The notes under the pieces were generated by a model, which was not told the origin of the DNA, searched no databases, and worked only from the letters and a program-made list of their open reading frames with translations. From assembly GCA_934120265.1 (NCBI GenBank), contig CAKOTU010000012.1:1-32436 (forward strand): a stretch of 32,436 nucleotides of DNA, given 5' to 3'. This stretch comes from an uncultured Bacilli bacterium (lineage in GTDB: Bacteria > Bacillota_I > Bacilli_A > RF39 > UBA660). Both the position numbers and the translations under genes were made by a program. Shown one piece after another: positions 6,972-15,134 of the stretch (its first letter is position 1; every line of letters begins with the position of its first letter).

Positions 6972-7656
6972 TATCATAGACTCCTTTCTCTTTAAAGTTA
7001 ACTAGATGTCCATCTTTTAATATTAAAACTTGTTTTTTCATTCTATTAACGATGTCTTTATCATGAGTTGCCATTATAATTGTTGTTCCTCTTGACTTGT
7101 TGATGTCATCTAATACCTTCATTATTTCCATACTTTTTTCTGGATCAAGGTTTCCAGTAGGTTCATCACATAGTAATAATTTTGGGTTATTTACTATGGC
7201 TCTCGCTATAGCAACACGTTGTTGCTCACCACCGGATAATTGGTCTGGGTAGTTATGTATTTTATTTTTTAGACCTACATCTTCTAAAGCTTTTAGTACT
7301 TTTGCTCTTATTTCATCTTTTCTAGCACCTATTACTTCTAGGGCAAAAGCAACATTTTCATATACTGTTAGTTTAGGAAGAAGTCGATAGTCTTGGAAAA
7401 CTATTCCTAACTTTCTTCTTAGTTTGTATACTTTCTTATTTCTTAGCTTAGCAACATCTAGACCACCAACAATAATTTGTCCTTTTGTTGGTTTTTCTTC
7501 ACGGTATAGCATCTTTATTAAAGTACTTTTTCCGGAACCTGAGCCACCGATAACAAAGACAAATGAGCCTTTTTCTATTGCTAAATTTAAATCATAAATG
7601 GCAGTAACACCATTTTTATATTTCTTTTCAACATGTTTAATTCTGATTAAATCCAT
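6958..7656 (-). CDS. ftsE: Cell division ATP-binding protein FtsE
   Basis: About 232 residues from ATG 7656 (M-D-L-I-R-I-K-H-V), chosen because FtsE proteins start there and because the longer TTG start at 7701 would lie upstream of the -10 element at 7681-7686. Walker A G-G-S-G-S-G-K-S-T, Q-loop V-F-Q-D-Y-R-L-L, signature L-S-G-G-E-Q-Q-R, Walker B L-L-L-C-D-E-P-T-G-N-L-D and H-loop A-T-H-D are intact. It is the ATPase of the FtsEX complex. First gene of the ftsE-ftsX-hydrolase operon. Confidence 0.95.
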   Translation of the reverse strand: MDLIRIKHVEKKYKNGVTAIYDLNLAIEKGSFVFVIGGSGSGKSTLIKMLYREEKPTKGQIIVGGLDVAKLRNKKVYKLRRKLGIVFQDYRLLPKLTVYENVAFALEVIGARKDEIRAKVLKALEDVGLKNKIHNYPDQLSGGEQQRVAIARAIVNNPKLLLCDEPTGNLDPEKSMEIMKVLDDINKSRGTTIIMATHDKDIVNRMKKQVLILKDGHLVNFKEKGVYDNEAI

Positions 7657-7680
7657 ATTATCAACCATCCTAACTACTTT

Positions 7681-7689
7681 ATTATAACA
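7681..7689 (-). promoter_or_regulatory. Extended -10 promoter for the ftsEX operon
   Basis: TGTTATAAT on the minus strand (TG plus perfect TATAAT), with no good -35, placed between the yitT terminator and the ftsE start. Confidence 0.65.
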
Positions 7690-7702
7690 TAATTTAGACA
7701 AG

Positions 7703-7729
7703 AAAAAAAGAGAGGACAGTCACCTTTCT
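7703..7729 (-). terminator. Terminator after the second yitT-like gene
   Basis: Minus strand: AGAAAGG / CCTCTCT (6 of 7 pairs) with a 7-nt loop, then T7 (7709-7703). Confidence 0.65.
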
Positions 7730-7741
7730 TTTCCATTTACA

Positions 7742-8599
7742 TTATTTACCGCCGACTACTTCGTATGCATCTGTTACCACGAAGAAAGCGTCTTTATCAA
7801 TAATTTTTATACCTTCTGTTACTCGATAATATTCCCTACTTGGTACTACAGTTAAAACTACTTTATTCTTTTTATTTAAGAATCCGCCTTTAACATCAAA
7901 TACTGTTACGCTATGGCCTAGTGTTCTAATGATATAGTTTTTAATTTGATCTTCTTCTGATGTAATTATGTAGAAGGCTTTATTATTAGATATTCCGAGT
8001 AATACTTTATTTATGATTATACTATTTAAGTAGATTAAGATAATGGCATACATAACATTAGTAGAGCCAAAGAATACACCAGCTATCAAGACTACTGTTA
8101 TATTTATAACAGCACTAGTTTTAGCAATTGGTATTTTGCAATACTTCTCTAGTATTTGACTTATTACTGGTAGGCCACCATTGTTGTAGCCAGTTTTATA
8201 CATGAGACCATTGGCAATTCCATTTAAGACACCGGCAAATAAAGTTATTGTAAACATATCACTATAATCCATTTGAATTATATCTGTTAATGGTTCAGTT
8301 ATCTTTACAAAAAATGGATAAAGAACACTTGCTAGTATAGTGACAGCTGTTACTTCTGGTCCTAAGTACATAAGACTTAAAAGAGCACAGGTTATTGATA
8401 CGATTAATATCATTAAAGCTGGATCTATTCCATAAACATAATTTGTTATTGTGGCAATACCACCAGCACCTCCAGTTACTAAATTAACTGGTAATAGAAA
8501 AAGATTATATACTATCGCACTAAAGAATAATGATACGACTAGCATAGTGATTCTTTTTCCAACTTTTTTCTTTTTTAATCTTCCTATTACATCATCCAT
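7742..8599 (-). CDS. YitT family membrane protein (second copy)
   Basis: 285 residues from ATG 8599, with GGAGGAG 6 nt upstream; the longer in-frame start at 8629 lies inside the previous gene. Five to six TM helices (about 20-180) form the YitT membrane domain with the phrase V-T-G-G-A-G-G-I-A-T, followed by the cytoplasmic DUF2179 domain ending F-F-V-V-T-D-A-Y-E-V-V-G-G. The family's transported substrate is unsettled; DUF2179 resembles small-ligand sensing domains. Its start is two bases after the previous stop and the two proteins are clear paralogues, perhaps two subunits of one assembly. Last gene before the terminator at 7703-7729. Confidence 0.88.
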   Translation of the reverse strand: MDDVIGRLKKKKVGKRITMLVVSLFFSAIVYNLFLLPVNLVTGGAGGIATITNYVYGIDPALMILIVSITCALLSLMYLGPEVTAVTILASVLYPFFVKITEPLTDIIQMDYSDMFTITLFAGVLNGIANGLMYKTGYNNGGLPVISQILEKYCKIPIAKTSAVINITVVLIAGVFFGSTNVMYAIILIYLNSIIINKVLLGISNNKAFYIITSEEDQIKNYIIRTLGHSVTVFDVKGGFLNKKNKVVLTVVPSREYYRVTEGIKIIDKDAFFVVTDAYEVVGGK

Positions 8600-8600
8600 A

Positions 8601-9482
8601 TCATTCTCCTCCAAATACTTCATAAGCATCTGTTACTACAAAGAATGCATCTGGATCAATTTCAGATATCCCTTCTTTTAATCTGTAATAATCTTTAGTA
8701 GGTAATACACACATTAGTACTGTTTGTTTTTCTTTAGCAAAGCCACCTTTAGCGTTGAATACAGTAACACCATGGTTTAAATATTTTAAGATATATTCTT
8801 TTATAGCTTGTTCTTCATCTGTTACGATATAGAATGCTTTACTGTCTGAGATACCTAAAATTACACGATCCGATATTAAACTAATTATATAAAGAGTAAT
8901 AATGGCATATAGTAATTTATTGGTACCAAAGACGAATGAAGATAAAACTACAATTGTACCATCTGTACATAGAATACTTTTTCCAATACTTAGTTTTAAA
9001 TATTTATTTATTAATTGGCTAAGTATGTCTGTTCCGCCACCGGTATATCCTGCTTTAAAAATCATACCAGCACCAAATCCATATAGGACACCACCAAAGA
9101 CTGCTGATAATAATAACTGTGAATTATCTATATCTATGTATGTTCCTATATCTGAAGTTAGTTTTACACATATTGGAAAAACTAATGATCCAAGTATTGA
9201 ACCTCTTGTTCTTTCTTTACCTAAAAATATATAACTAATTATTAATAAAATAATATTTCCAATTAAAATCACAGTAGAATAATCAAATTTGAATAGTTCA
9301 TTTAGAATAATGGCAATACCACCTACACCACCAGCAACAATGTCGTTTGGCGCAAGGAATAAGTTATACGCTATCGCAACCAAAAAACAGCCAATAATAA
9401 ATCTGACTAATCTTTTGTATTTAGACTTTTCTCTTATTTCTTCTAATATTCTAAAATTTTTTTTCTGTGAAAAAATTCTCAT
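8601..9482 (-). CDS. YitT family membrane protein (first copy)
   Basis: 293 residues. ATG 9482 is one base after the prfB stop, and its SD (GAGGG) lies inside the end of prfB, so translation is coupled. N-terminal basic segment, then five to six TM helices with A-G-G-V-G-G-I-A-I, and a C-terminal DUF2179 domain ending V-V-T-D-A-Y-E-V-F-G-G-E. Paralogue of the next gene; the helical core and the last 14 residues are most alike. Its own stop TGA lies within the SD region of that gene. Confidence 0.88.
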   Translation of the reverse strand: MRIFSQKKNFRILEEIREKSKYKRLVRFIIGCFLVAIAYNLFLAPNDIVAGGVGGIAIILNELFKFDYSTVILIGNIILLIISYIFLGKERTRGSILGSLVFPICVKLTSDIGTYIDIDNSQLLLSAVFGGVLYGFGAGMIFKAGYTGGGTDILSQLINKYLKLSIGKSILCTDGTIVVLSSFVFGTNKLLYAIITLYIISLISDRVILGISDSKAFYIVTDEEQAIKEYILKYLNHGVTVFNAKGGFAKEKQTVLMCVLPTKDYYRLKEGISEIDPDAFFVVTDAYEVFGGE

Positions 9483-9483
9483 A

Positions 9484-10582
9484 TTATAACCCTCTTTTTA
9501 AACTTGCTTCAATAAAACCATCTATGTCTCCATCTAATACTTTAGAAACATTACTTGTCTCATAATTAGTACGGTGATCTTTTACTAGCGAATATGGATG
9601 CATTACATAACTTCTTATTTGTGAGCCAAATTCAATATTCATCTGGTCACCTTTTATTTGTTTTAATTCTTTTTCTTGTTCCTCATATTTTTTTAGTAAC
9701 AATTTGTTTCTTAGAACTTTCATTGCTTGTTCTTTATTTTGAATTTGACTACGTTCATTTTGACATGTTACTACTATTTTAGTAGGTAGATGTGTTATTC
9801 TTACGGCTGAATCTGTTGTATTTACTCCTTGTCCTCCGCATCCTGATGAACGATAAACATCTATTTTTAAATCTTTTTCATCAATTTCTAGACTATTATC
9901 TTGTTCTATTTCTGGAGTTACTTCAATGGACGCAAAAGATGTATGACGACGATTGTTGGAGTCAAATGGAGATAATCTTACTAAGCGGTGAACTCCTTTT
10001 TCATTTTTTAAATATCCATAAGCATTTGGACCTTTTATAAGAAGTGAAGCACTTTTTATACCAGCTTCATCACCTGCTTGATAGTCTAATATTTCTATTT
10101 TATAACTTTTCTTTTCACACCAGCGTGTATACATTCTATAAAGCATTAAGGCCCAGTCGCATGCTTCTGTGCCACCAGCTCCAGAATGGATATCTATAAT
10201 ACAATTGTTTTTGTCGTATGGTCCTGATAATAGTAGAAGCATATTTAACTTTTCTAGTCTTTCTGGCAGATTAGTAATAGATTCTTCTATTTGCTCGACT
10301 ATTTCTTGATCAAAATCTAGCTTCATTAGCTCAATAAGTTCTAAGTTTTCTTTAATACTATTAGCTATTTCTTCTATATTATCTATTTTTTCTTTGGCAA
10401 TAGAAATTTCTGATAAGACTTGGTCTTTTCTTTCACGATCAGTCCAAAAAGATGGATCTTCAGTTTCTTTCTGAAGTTCTTTTAAATGTTCTTTTTCTTT
10501 ATCGATGTCAAAGTGACCTCCATAGACTATTAACTTCTGATAAATATTTATTTAATGCTTGTTCCATTTCTTTTATTTCCAT
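9484..10582 (-). CDS. prfB: Peptide chain release factor 2, expressed by +1 frameshift
   Basis: Begins at ATG 10582 (SD AAGGAAG, 6-7 nt away). The first 24 codons end at CTT followed by an in-frame TGA (10510-10508). Skipping one base gives G-A-C and a continuous second frame to TAA 9484, for a total of 365 residues, the normal RF2 length. The second frame holds the stop-recognition motif S-P-F and the peptide-release motif G-G-Q (G-C-G-G-Q-G-V-N). RF2 reads TGA and TAA, so low RF2 promotes its own frameshift. It leads the prfB-yitT-yitT unit. A gene finder working in one frame would miss the first 85 residues. Confidence 0.96.
10507..10525 (-). promoter_or_regulatory. prfB programmed +1 frameshift site
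   Basis: Minus strand: an internal SD-like GGAGG, three bases (TCA), then the slippery CTT-TGA-C. The SD-to-CTT spacing is the same as in the Escherichia coli site. Confidence 0.95.
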
Positions 10583-10644
10583 TTTTATCTTCCTTATTAT
10601 ATTGTTTATTTTTTCCTCGTTTTATACTTATTGTATATAGTATT

Positions 10645-10673
10645 ATGTTAACATATTTTTTTATTTAAGACAA
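10645..10673 (-). promoter_or_regulatory. Probable prfB promoter
   Basis: Minus strand: TTGTCT (10673-10668), 17 bp, TAACAT (10650-10645) with an extended TG. Four of six matches in each box. Confidence 0.45.
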
Positions 10674-10730
10674 TTATTCATATTTTAAAAAATTTTTGTA
10701 TAGACTATTTATTTTCTGCATATATTATTA

Positions 10731-10800
10731 GTGAGGAAGGTTCACTATATAGTGTGAAGATCCTCTGTTAATAGATGGAGTCATTATTGGCTCCTTTTTT
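10731..10800 (+). ncRNA. Candidate small RNA, about 70-75 nt
   Basis: Plus-strand sequence with two stacked hairpins and no ORF. Stem 1 is GAGGA (10733-10737) / TCCTC (10761-10765), holding an inner TTCAC / GTGAA stem; stem 2 is the terminator at 10777-10800. A weak TATATT box lies at 10721-10726. The gene on the right is convergent, so it cannot be a leader of a downstream gene. No known RNA family is recognised. Confidence 0.45.
10777..10800 (+). terminator. Intrinsic terminator of the candidate small RNA
   Basis: GGAGTC / GGCTCC stem (one T-G pair) with loop ATTATT, then T6. Confidence 0.75.
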
Positions 10801-10815
10801 AGTTGCTTAAATGTT

Positions 10816-10842
10816 AAAAAGAGGACTTTCGATCCTCTTTTT
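10816..10842. terminator. Bidirectional terminator
   Basis: GAGGA / TCCTC stem flanked by A5 on the left and T5 on the right, 19 bp past the stop of the minus-strand gene at 10861. It serves both that operon and readthrough from the left. Confidence 0.8.
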
Positions 10843-10860
10843 GTTACTTAAGACGTTTAT

Positions 10861-11394
10861 TTATAGTTTGTAATCATCAGTCATCTTTTCGCCAAAGTAT
10901 ATGGCATTTATATAAAACTGATCACAGTTAACTCTAAATAATGGTTTTTTATAAGCATAGAACTCTAATTTTTCTTTATCAAAATCATTTGTTTTAATAA
11001 ATTTATGAAAGTTATTTCTAATATCATCAAATAATTCTTTGATACTGTTGTAACTTCTTAGTCCTTTCATGTCACTCCAAGATGCTTCAAACCAAGTATA
11101 CTTGTCTTTATCTTTATATATTAAGAATGAATGTCCTGGTTTACTCTTGCCATTATTTAGGACTACAAATACGGTTCTAAATGGATAATCATGTTTTTTG
11201 AAGAAGTCTCTTTCTACTTCACAAAGTTCCCAACATATAGCGTGATCATTTTGTTTCATTTGTTTTAAAGTAGGCATTTTATAGTACTTTTTAAAGACTT
11301 CTTTATCTAGCTTTTCATGAGTAGTATTATTTTTATCGTGCCATCCATAAGATATTTCTGATAGTTCTTTATTAAATTTTTCAACCTCTGTCAT
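10861..11394 (-). CDS. Transglutaminase/papain-like fold protein (putative)
   Basis: 177 residues. A helical N-terminus is followed by I-C-W-E-L-C-E-V-E-R-D-F-F (Cys54/Cys58), G-H-S-F-L-I-Y (His) and W-F-E-A-S-W (acidic), the Cys-His-Asp/Glu order of the transglutaminase-like superfamily. Members with this pattern may be peptidases, amidases or non-enzymatic. Its start overlaps the end of the ASCH-kinase gene by 14 bp, so the two are co-translated and probably act together. It ends at the bidirectional terminator. The catalytic assignment is an inference from motif order. Confidence 0.6.
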   Translation of the reverse strand: MTEVEKFNKELSEISYGWHDKNNTTHEKLDKEVFKKYYKMPTLKQMKQNDHAICWELCEVERDFFKKHDYPFRTVFVVLNNGKSKPGHSFLIYKDKDKYTWFEASWSDMKGLRSYNSIKELFDDIRNNFHKFIKTNDFDKEKLEFYAYKKPLFRVNCDQFYINAIYFGEKMTDDYKL

Positions 11395-12676
11395 TTACTT
11401 CATCTCTTTCTATTAATAACTTACTACAGTTAATTACCTTATCTATTATATCTTTATTTTTATATTTTTGTAAATCTTTACTTGCTCCTAAAATTTTATA
11501 TATTATTTGGCGTTCTTCTAAGTATTTAATATTAGATAATTCTTGATAGTATTTTTTTACGTAAGTAAAGATGTTTTTATAGTCTTTTGGCTTTTGATAT
11601 GGGTCCATAACAATATCAGCCCAACGCCATGGTTCTTGTTGCATCTGATAAATAATTCTAAATTCATAGTCAATCGGTGCGATTAATGTATCATTAAAGT
11701 CTATTATTTTTACTTCTTTATTATTGTATAAGATATTATCAAAGTGTAAGTCATTATGCAGTAAAGCATATCGAACATCTTCTAATAGATATTTATCATA
11801 TAGATTGAGAGATTTTTTAATCATTTTGTATTCTTCTTTGGTAAATAATTGGTTTACATTTTCTAAATTTTTGGTAACAGTACTTTTAATTTCTTCTAGC
11901 CAAGTAGAAGTTGAATTTGTATTTGCAGGATATCTATTTTTATGAAGTTCTTTTACTACTTCTACTATTTTTTTAATAGTAATTTCTTTTTCTTTTTCAG
12001 TCATTTTATAGTAATAGTAATATAGAGTTTTTCCAGGTAGTTGTTCCATTATTTCATATACATATGGTACATGTTTTTTACTGGTATCATATGTATATAG
12101 TTTAGGAATGAACTTGTTATCTTTATTTTTTGTGTAGAATTCATATTCTTTATCAAATGTATTTTCTTTATCTTTATTAGTACATACTTTTATAATATAT
12201 TTATTATTTACACTGAACAAAGTATTATTAAAACCCGCATTAACTTCGTATATATCTTTTATTGGACCTAAAATGTTTTTGTTTTTCTTGGCTATTAAAG
12301 TACCTAGTTGTAGTCTTTCTTGAACTAAGTTTCTTGTTACTTCAAATATTTCAAAAATAATCTCTGTTTCATCATTGAATTCTTTGTAAAAACTTTTGAA
12401 AAATTCAGTATGAACATTTCGCCAGTAGTCAAGTGATAAATCACCTTCACCTTCAAGTTTAGCTAAATCTTCTGTCATATCTTTAAACTTCATAACATGA
12501 TACTCTTTGGTCTTTACAATACAAGCATCTTTTTCATTATCAAAATGAATTATTGATTCTTCACCTATTGTAGGAATGTTTTCTTCATTATATAGACATG
12601 TTGTTGCTAGTTTTTTACCTGCTAGAACTAAATTTACTAGATTATCATTGTCCATGCCAAAACTCCAGTTTTTCAT
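11381..12676 (-). CDS. ASCH domain fused to an aminoglycoside phosphotransferase-type kinase
   Basis: 431 residues. Residues 1-115 are an ASCH domain (W-S-F-G-M start, G-K-K-L-A-T-T at 20-26, E-G-E-G-D-L-S-L-x-Y-W at 75-85), a PUA-like fold that binds RNA or modified nucleosides. Residues about 125-400 are an APH/choline-kinase-like kinase with catalytic loop H-N-D-L-H-F-D-N (D309, N314) and metal motif I-I-D-F-N-D (D326). The whole probably phosphorylates a small molecule, perhaps a nucleoside or aminoglycoside-like compound. ATG 12676 is one base after the previous stop, with SD AAAGGAG. The two domains are usually separate proteins, so the fusion is a clue to substrate class. Confidence 0.8.
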   Translation of the reverse strand: MKNWSFGMDNDNLVNLVLAGKKLATTCLYNEENIPTIGEESIIHFDNEKDACIVKTKEYHVMKFKDMTEDLAKLEGEGDLSLDYWRNVHTEFFKSFYKEFNDETEIIFEIFEVTRNLVQERLQLGTLIAKKNKNILGPIKDIYEVNAGFNNTLFSVNNKYIIKVCTNKDKENTFDKEYEFYTKNKDNKFIPKLYTYDTSKKHVPYVYEIMEQLPGKTLYYYYYKMTEKEKEITIKKIVEVVKELHKNRYPANTNSTSTWLEEIKSTVTKNLENVNQLFTKEEYKMIKKSLNLYDKYLLEDVRYALLHNDLHFDNILYNNKEVKIIDFNDTLIAPIDYEFRIIYQMQQEPWRWADIVMDPYQKPKDYKNIFTYVKKYYQELSNIKYLEERQIIYKILGASKDLQKYKNKDIIDKVINCSKLLIERDEVNDRG

Positions 12677-12677
12677 T

Positions 12678-13478
12678 TTACTCTCCTTTTATCTCGCTTT
12701 GTTGTATTTGTTTTGTGTATACTTTATAGCTATCGTCTGTTTCTATGGTGCCATAATCATGAATATTTTCGGCTAATGTGCCATTTAAGTCATAGAAAGT
12801 TGGCCAAGATGCAGGATTAGTAGCAACTTTTATAGAAAGGTCTCCATTACACCTTTTAGTAACAAAACCATTAATCGCTTGATGTGATACTAAAGGCATT
12901 TTCTTGTCCGCTTCAAATATTAAGCCATAATAAGAAGTTATGTTTAAAGCTTCTTTTGTTTTTCTCGCTAAATCAACAGCATTTATAAAAGGAATTCTTA
13001 AGCTGTTGGGATTAAACCAAGACTGATCTCCTTGTAAGTATTCAACATAATAATTAGAATACATTTTTCTTGATTCTTCTAAAATACTTTTAAGTTCTTC
13101 TAATGACCTAGCTTGTAAATTTTTTTGGTTTCCATATAATCTATTTATCCTTTCTAACAATTTATTTATTCTATACATTGAAGTATTTAGTTTGTCTTGT
13201 TCCAACATTCTTCTGATTATGTTTTCCGAAATTGAAAATTCCAAGAATTCAGTTGCAATCAATCTAACTATTTCTGAATTAATAGTTTGATTTGTTGGTT
13301 TGCTTAAAGGTAAAGAAAAGTCCTCCATGTAGATAGCAACTGGCGCAGTAGAATCTGTTAATATTGGATATGTCCTTTCTAAATCTTTTAAAAATCTATG
13401 TCTTCCTTCAGTATTATAGCTATAGATAAATTGATGACGATTTTCTTCCATAATTTGTTTTCTTGTATATTCGCTCAT
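12678..13478 (-). CDS. Hypothetical protein, first gene of the ASCH-kinase operon
   Basis: 266 residues, soluble, no signal peptide or TM. A mostly helical N-terminal two-thirds includes Y-P-I-L-T-D-S-T-A-P-V-A-I-Y-M-E-D, then I-N-A-V-D-L-A-R-K-T-K-E, and a beta-rich end (G-L-I-F-E-A-D-K-K, A-I-N-G-F-V-T-K-R). There is no Walker A or other catalytic motif that I can name. It precedes the ASCH-kinase with a 1-bp gap and is likely co-transcribed with it and the transglutaminase-like protein. SD GTGAGG is very close to ATG 13478. Function unknown. Confidence 0.75.
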   Translation of the reverse strand: MSEYTRKQIMEENRHQFIYSYNTEGRHRFLKDLERTYPILTDSTAPVAIYMEDFSLPLSKPTNQTINSEIVRLIATEFLEFSISENIIRRMLEQDKLNTSMYRINKLLERINRLYGNQKNLQARSLEELKSILEESRKMYSNYYVEYLQGDQSWFNPNSLRIPFINAVDLARKTKEALNITSYYGLIFEADKKMPLVSHQAINGFVTKRCNGDLSIKVATNPASWPTFYDLNGTLAENIHDYGTIETDDSYKVYTKQIQQSEIKGE

Positions 13479-13495
13479 AACCTCACCCGAGAATT

Positions 13496-13524
13496 AGTAT
13501 ACCATGTATGGTCTCAAATATAAA
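13496..13524 (-). promoter_or_regulatory. Promoter for the ASCH-kinase operon
   Basis: Minus strand: TTTATA (13524-13519), 17 bp, TATACT (13501-13496) with extended TGG. Confidence 0.6.
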
Positions 13525-13551
13525 GTTTTCAATATTATAATTTTTTGTTTT

Positions 13552-14472
13552 TTAAATTTGTCCGGAATATTTATATAATTTTTTGTTTACTGGTGAATAT
13601 TCTACTTTTGATAAGTCTTTTGACTGTTTCTCGGCTAGATACTTTGTTAGATACATTGCTTGAACAAGCATTTGAAAATCGTCTATAACTTGTTCTCTTG
13701 ATTTTGAGTTAATAACAATTACCTCTTGGTAATATTGTTTTAATTCTTCTACCATCATCTTATCAAACTCAGTTCCTCTATTGAAGTAGATAGCATTACT
13801 TTGTTGGACAGTTGATAAGGTTGAACGACCATGACAGTATGAATACTTATCATGTACTATAGGTATACCTATACCTGACTCAACTAAGGTTGACTCTAAA
13901 TACTTAGCAGCTGTTCTTGTATCATATCCTGAAAATATTTCATAAACGTGACTTGGCTCGAAAGAAAAATCTTTTTCTAAAATTAAGTCTAATAATTTAT
14001 TATCTTCTCCTTCTAAATAGTAATCCATTAAAATACTTACTGGAATTAATGTTGCTCCTAGGGATATAAAACTTCTTTCTTTATCTATTGTTGTTTGATA
14101 TTGTAAATTTACTACATCTTCAGATGATGATGGATTATTAGATAATAAATACTTTTTCAAATCATTGTCGAATGATAAATCAACACCATAGTTATTTCCT
14201 GAATAACTACAAGAAATGACATTCTTAAAACCAGAAACTCCTTGATATAAGAAATCCCTTGGTTCGCAGTTGATACTTATTATGCCATTTTTTTGATTTA
14301 GTACTTTACTGCCAAATTCACTTACAACACTAGATCCACCTACGCCAGATACAATACTGGCATCCTTTATTTTTAGAAGTTCACTTCTTATGAACTCTAA
14401 ATCTGTTTTTTCTAATGCATCTTCTACTCTCCTTTTTAAATATTCAAAATTAATTTTCATGTTCTTTTCCAT
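13552..14472 (-). CDS. SIS (sugar isomerase) domain protein, divergent
   Basis: 306 residues from ATG 14472. V-S-G-V-G-G-S-S-V-V-S-E-F (about 40-52) and S-C-S-Y-S-G-N-N-Y-G (about 88-97) resemble the phosphosugar-binding loops of SIS domains (G-x-G-S-S and S-x-S-G-x-T). K-Y-S-Y-C-H-G-R-S-T near 215 resembles the E-x-x-H-G-P turn of the second SIS half. It may isomerise, deaminate or sense a phosphosugar; it is too divergent to choose. Preceded by a WYL regulator and a terminator that contains its SD. The region 13479-13551 downstream shows no clear terminator. Confidence 0.65.
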   Translation of the reverse strand: MEKNMKINFEYLKRRVEDALEKTDLEFIRSELLKIKDASIVSGVGGSSVVSEFGSKVLNQKNGIISINCEPRDFLYQGVSGFKNVISCSYSGNNYGVDLSFDNDLKKYLLSNNPSSSEDVVNLQYQTTIDKERSFISLGATLIPVSILMDYYLEGEDNKLLDLILEKDFSFEPSHVYEIFSGYDTRTAAKYLESTLVESGIGIPIVHDKYSYCHGRSTLSTVQQSNAIYFNRGTEFDKMMVEELKQYYQEVIVINSKSREQVIDDFQMLVQAMYLTKYLAEKQSKDLSKVEYSPVNKKLYKYSGQI

Positions 14473-14513
14473 AAAAAAATCCTCCTCAAGTTCAATATAA
14501 CTTGAGAGGAGGA
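14473..14513 (-). terminator. Terminator hairpin whose 3' arm is the SD of the SIS gene
   Basis: Minus strand: 5' arm TCCTCCTCTCAAGTT (14513-14499), loop ATATTG, 3' arm AACTTGAGGAGGA (14492-14480), a 13-bp stem with a 2-nt bulge. T7 (14479-14473) follows and runs straight into ATG 14472. The AGGAGG of the SIS gene is thus fully paired, and its spacer is the U-tract of the terminator for the WYL gene. Confidence 0.85.
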
Positions 14514-14523
14514 AATATTTCGT

Positions 14524-15126
14524 CTACTCATATTTTTCATTTAATAATTCATAAGTTATAATTCTTTTCAATTCGAAATGTCTAATATCTTGTTTTTTTT
14601 CACAGAATGCAGCACAGTACCAACCATTTTGGAATAAGAACATTTCGGCTGGATCTATTATTCTTTCATTTTCTCCTTTGTTGTAAGAATAATAACGAAT
14701 CTTTACTTTTCTTTTTTCTTTTATGGCTCTTGTTAGTAAATTAAATTTCTTTTGAGTCTCTTCATCTAATTTAAACTTATTTGTATCTTGTTTTGAGCCG
14801 ATGTAGATTCCTTTTATTTTTTCTTGCAGATTTAAAAGTTTTTCTTTTTCTTCTGGATTTGTTTCAGATTCAATATAGTTATCTAATATTTTGTAGTCAC
14901 TTTCTTTAAACCTTCTGATAGGCACTTTAACTGGTTTCCTTAAAAAATAGCCACCATATGGTCCTAGTATGGACTCAATATAAATACCAGCTTTTTCTAG
15001 GTCTTCTTTATAAACTCGTATCATCCTTTCGGAAACTTCTAAAATATCAGATAATTCTTTGATACTATATTTACGTCCAGAGTTCAATAATTCTAATAAA
15101 GTTATGGCATTAGATACTTTTGACAT
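14524..15126 (-). CDS. HTH-WYL transcriptional regulator (YafY-like)
   Basis: 200 residues. N-terminal winged helix-turn-helix (about 1-60: Y-S-I-K-E-L-S-D-I-L-E-V-S-E-R-M-I-R), a linker, and a C-terminal WYL domain (about 133-195: V-K-I-R-Y-Y-S-Y then F-L-F-Q-N-G-W-Y-C-A-A-F-C then F-E-L-K-R-I). WYL regulators sense ligands, often nucleic-acid-type molecules, and control defence, DNA repair or metabolic genes. It lies 8 bp after the DUF1653 gene with only a weak SD, so translation may be coupled. It probably controls this unit and perhaps the SIS gene. Confidence 0.88.
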   Translation of the reverse strand: MSKVSNAITLLELLNSGRKYSIKELSDILEVSERMIRVYKEDLEKAGIYIESILGPYGGYFLRKPVKVPIRRFKESDYKILDNYIESETNPEEKEKLLNLQEKIKGIYIGSKQDTNKFKLDEETQKKFNLLTRAIKEKRKVKIRYYSYNKGENERIIDPAEMFLFQNGWYCAAFCEKKQDIRHFELKRIITYELLNEKYE

Positions 15127-15134
15127 AATTTCAC

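Noticed and set aside
6958..7701. TTG start of ftsE at 7701
   Set aside because: It lies upstream of the TATAAT at 7681-7686 and adds 15 residues not seen in FtsE proteins.
10731..10800. Known riboswitch or SRP/6S RNA
   Set aside because: The length and sequence do not match conserved cores I can recall, and no gene lies downstream in the same direction.
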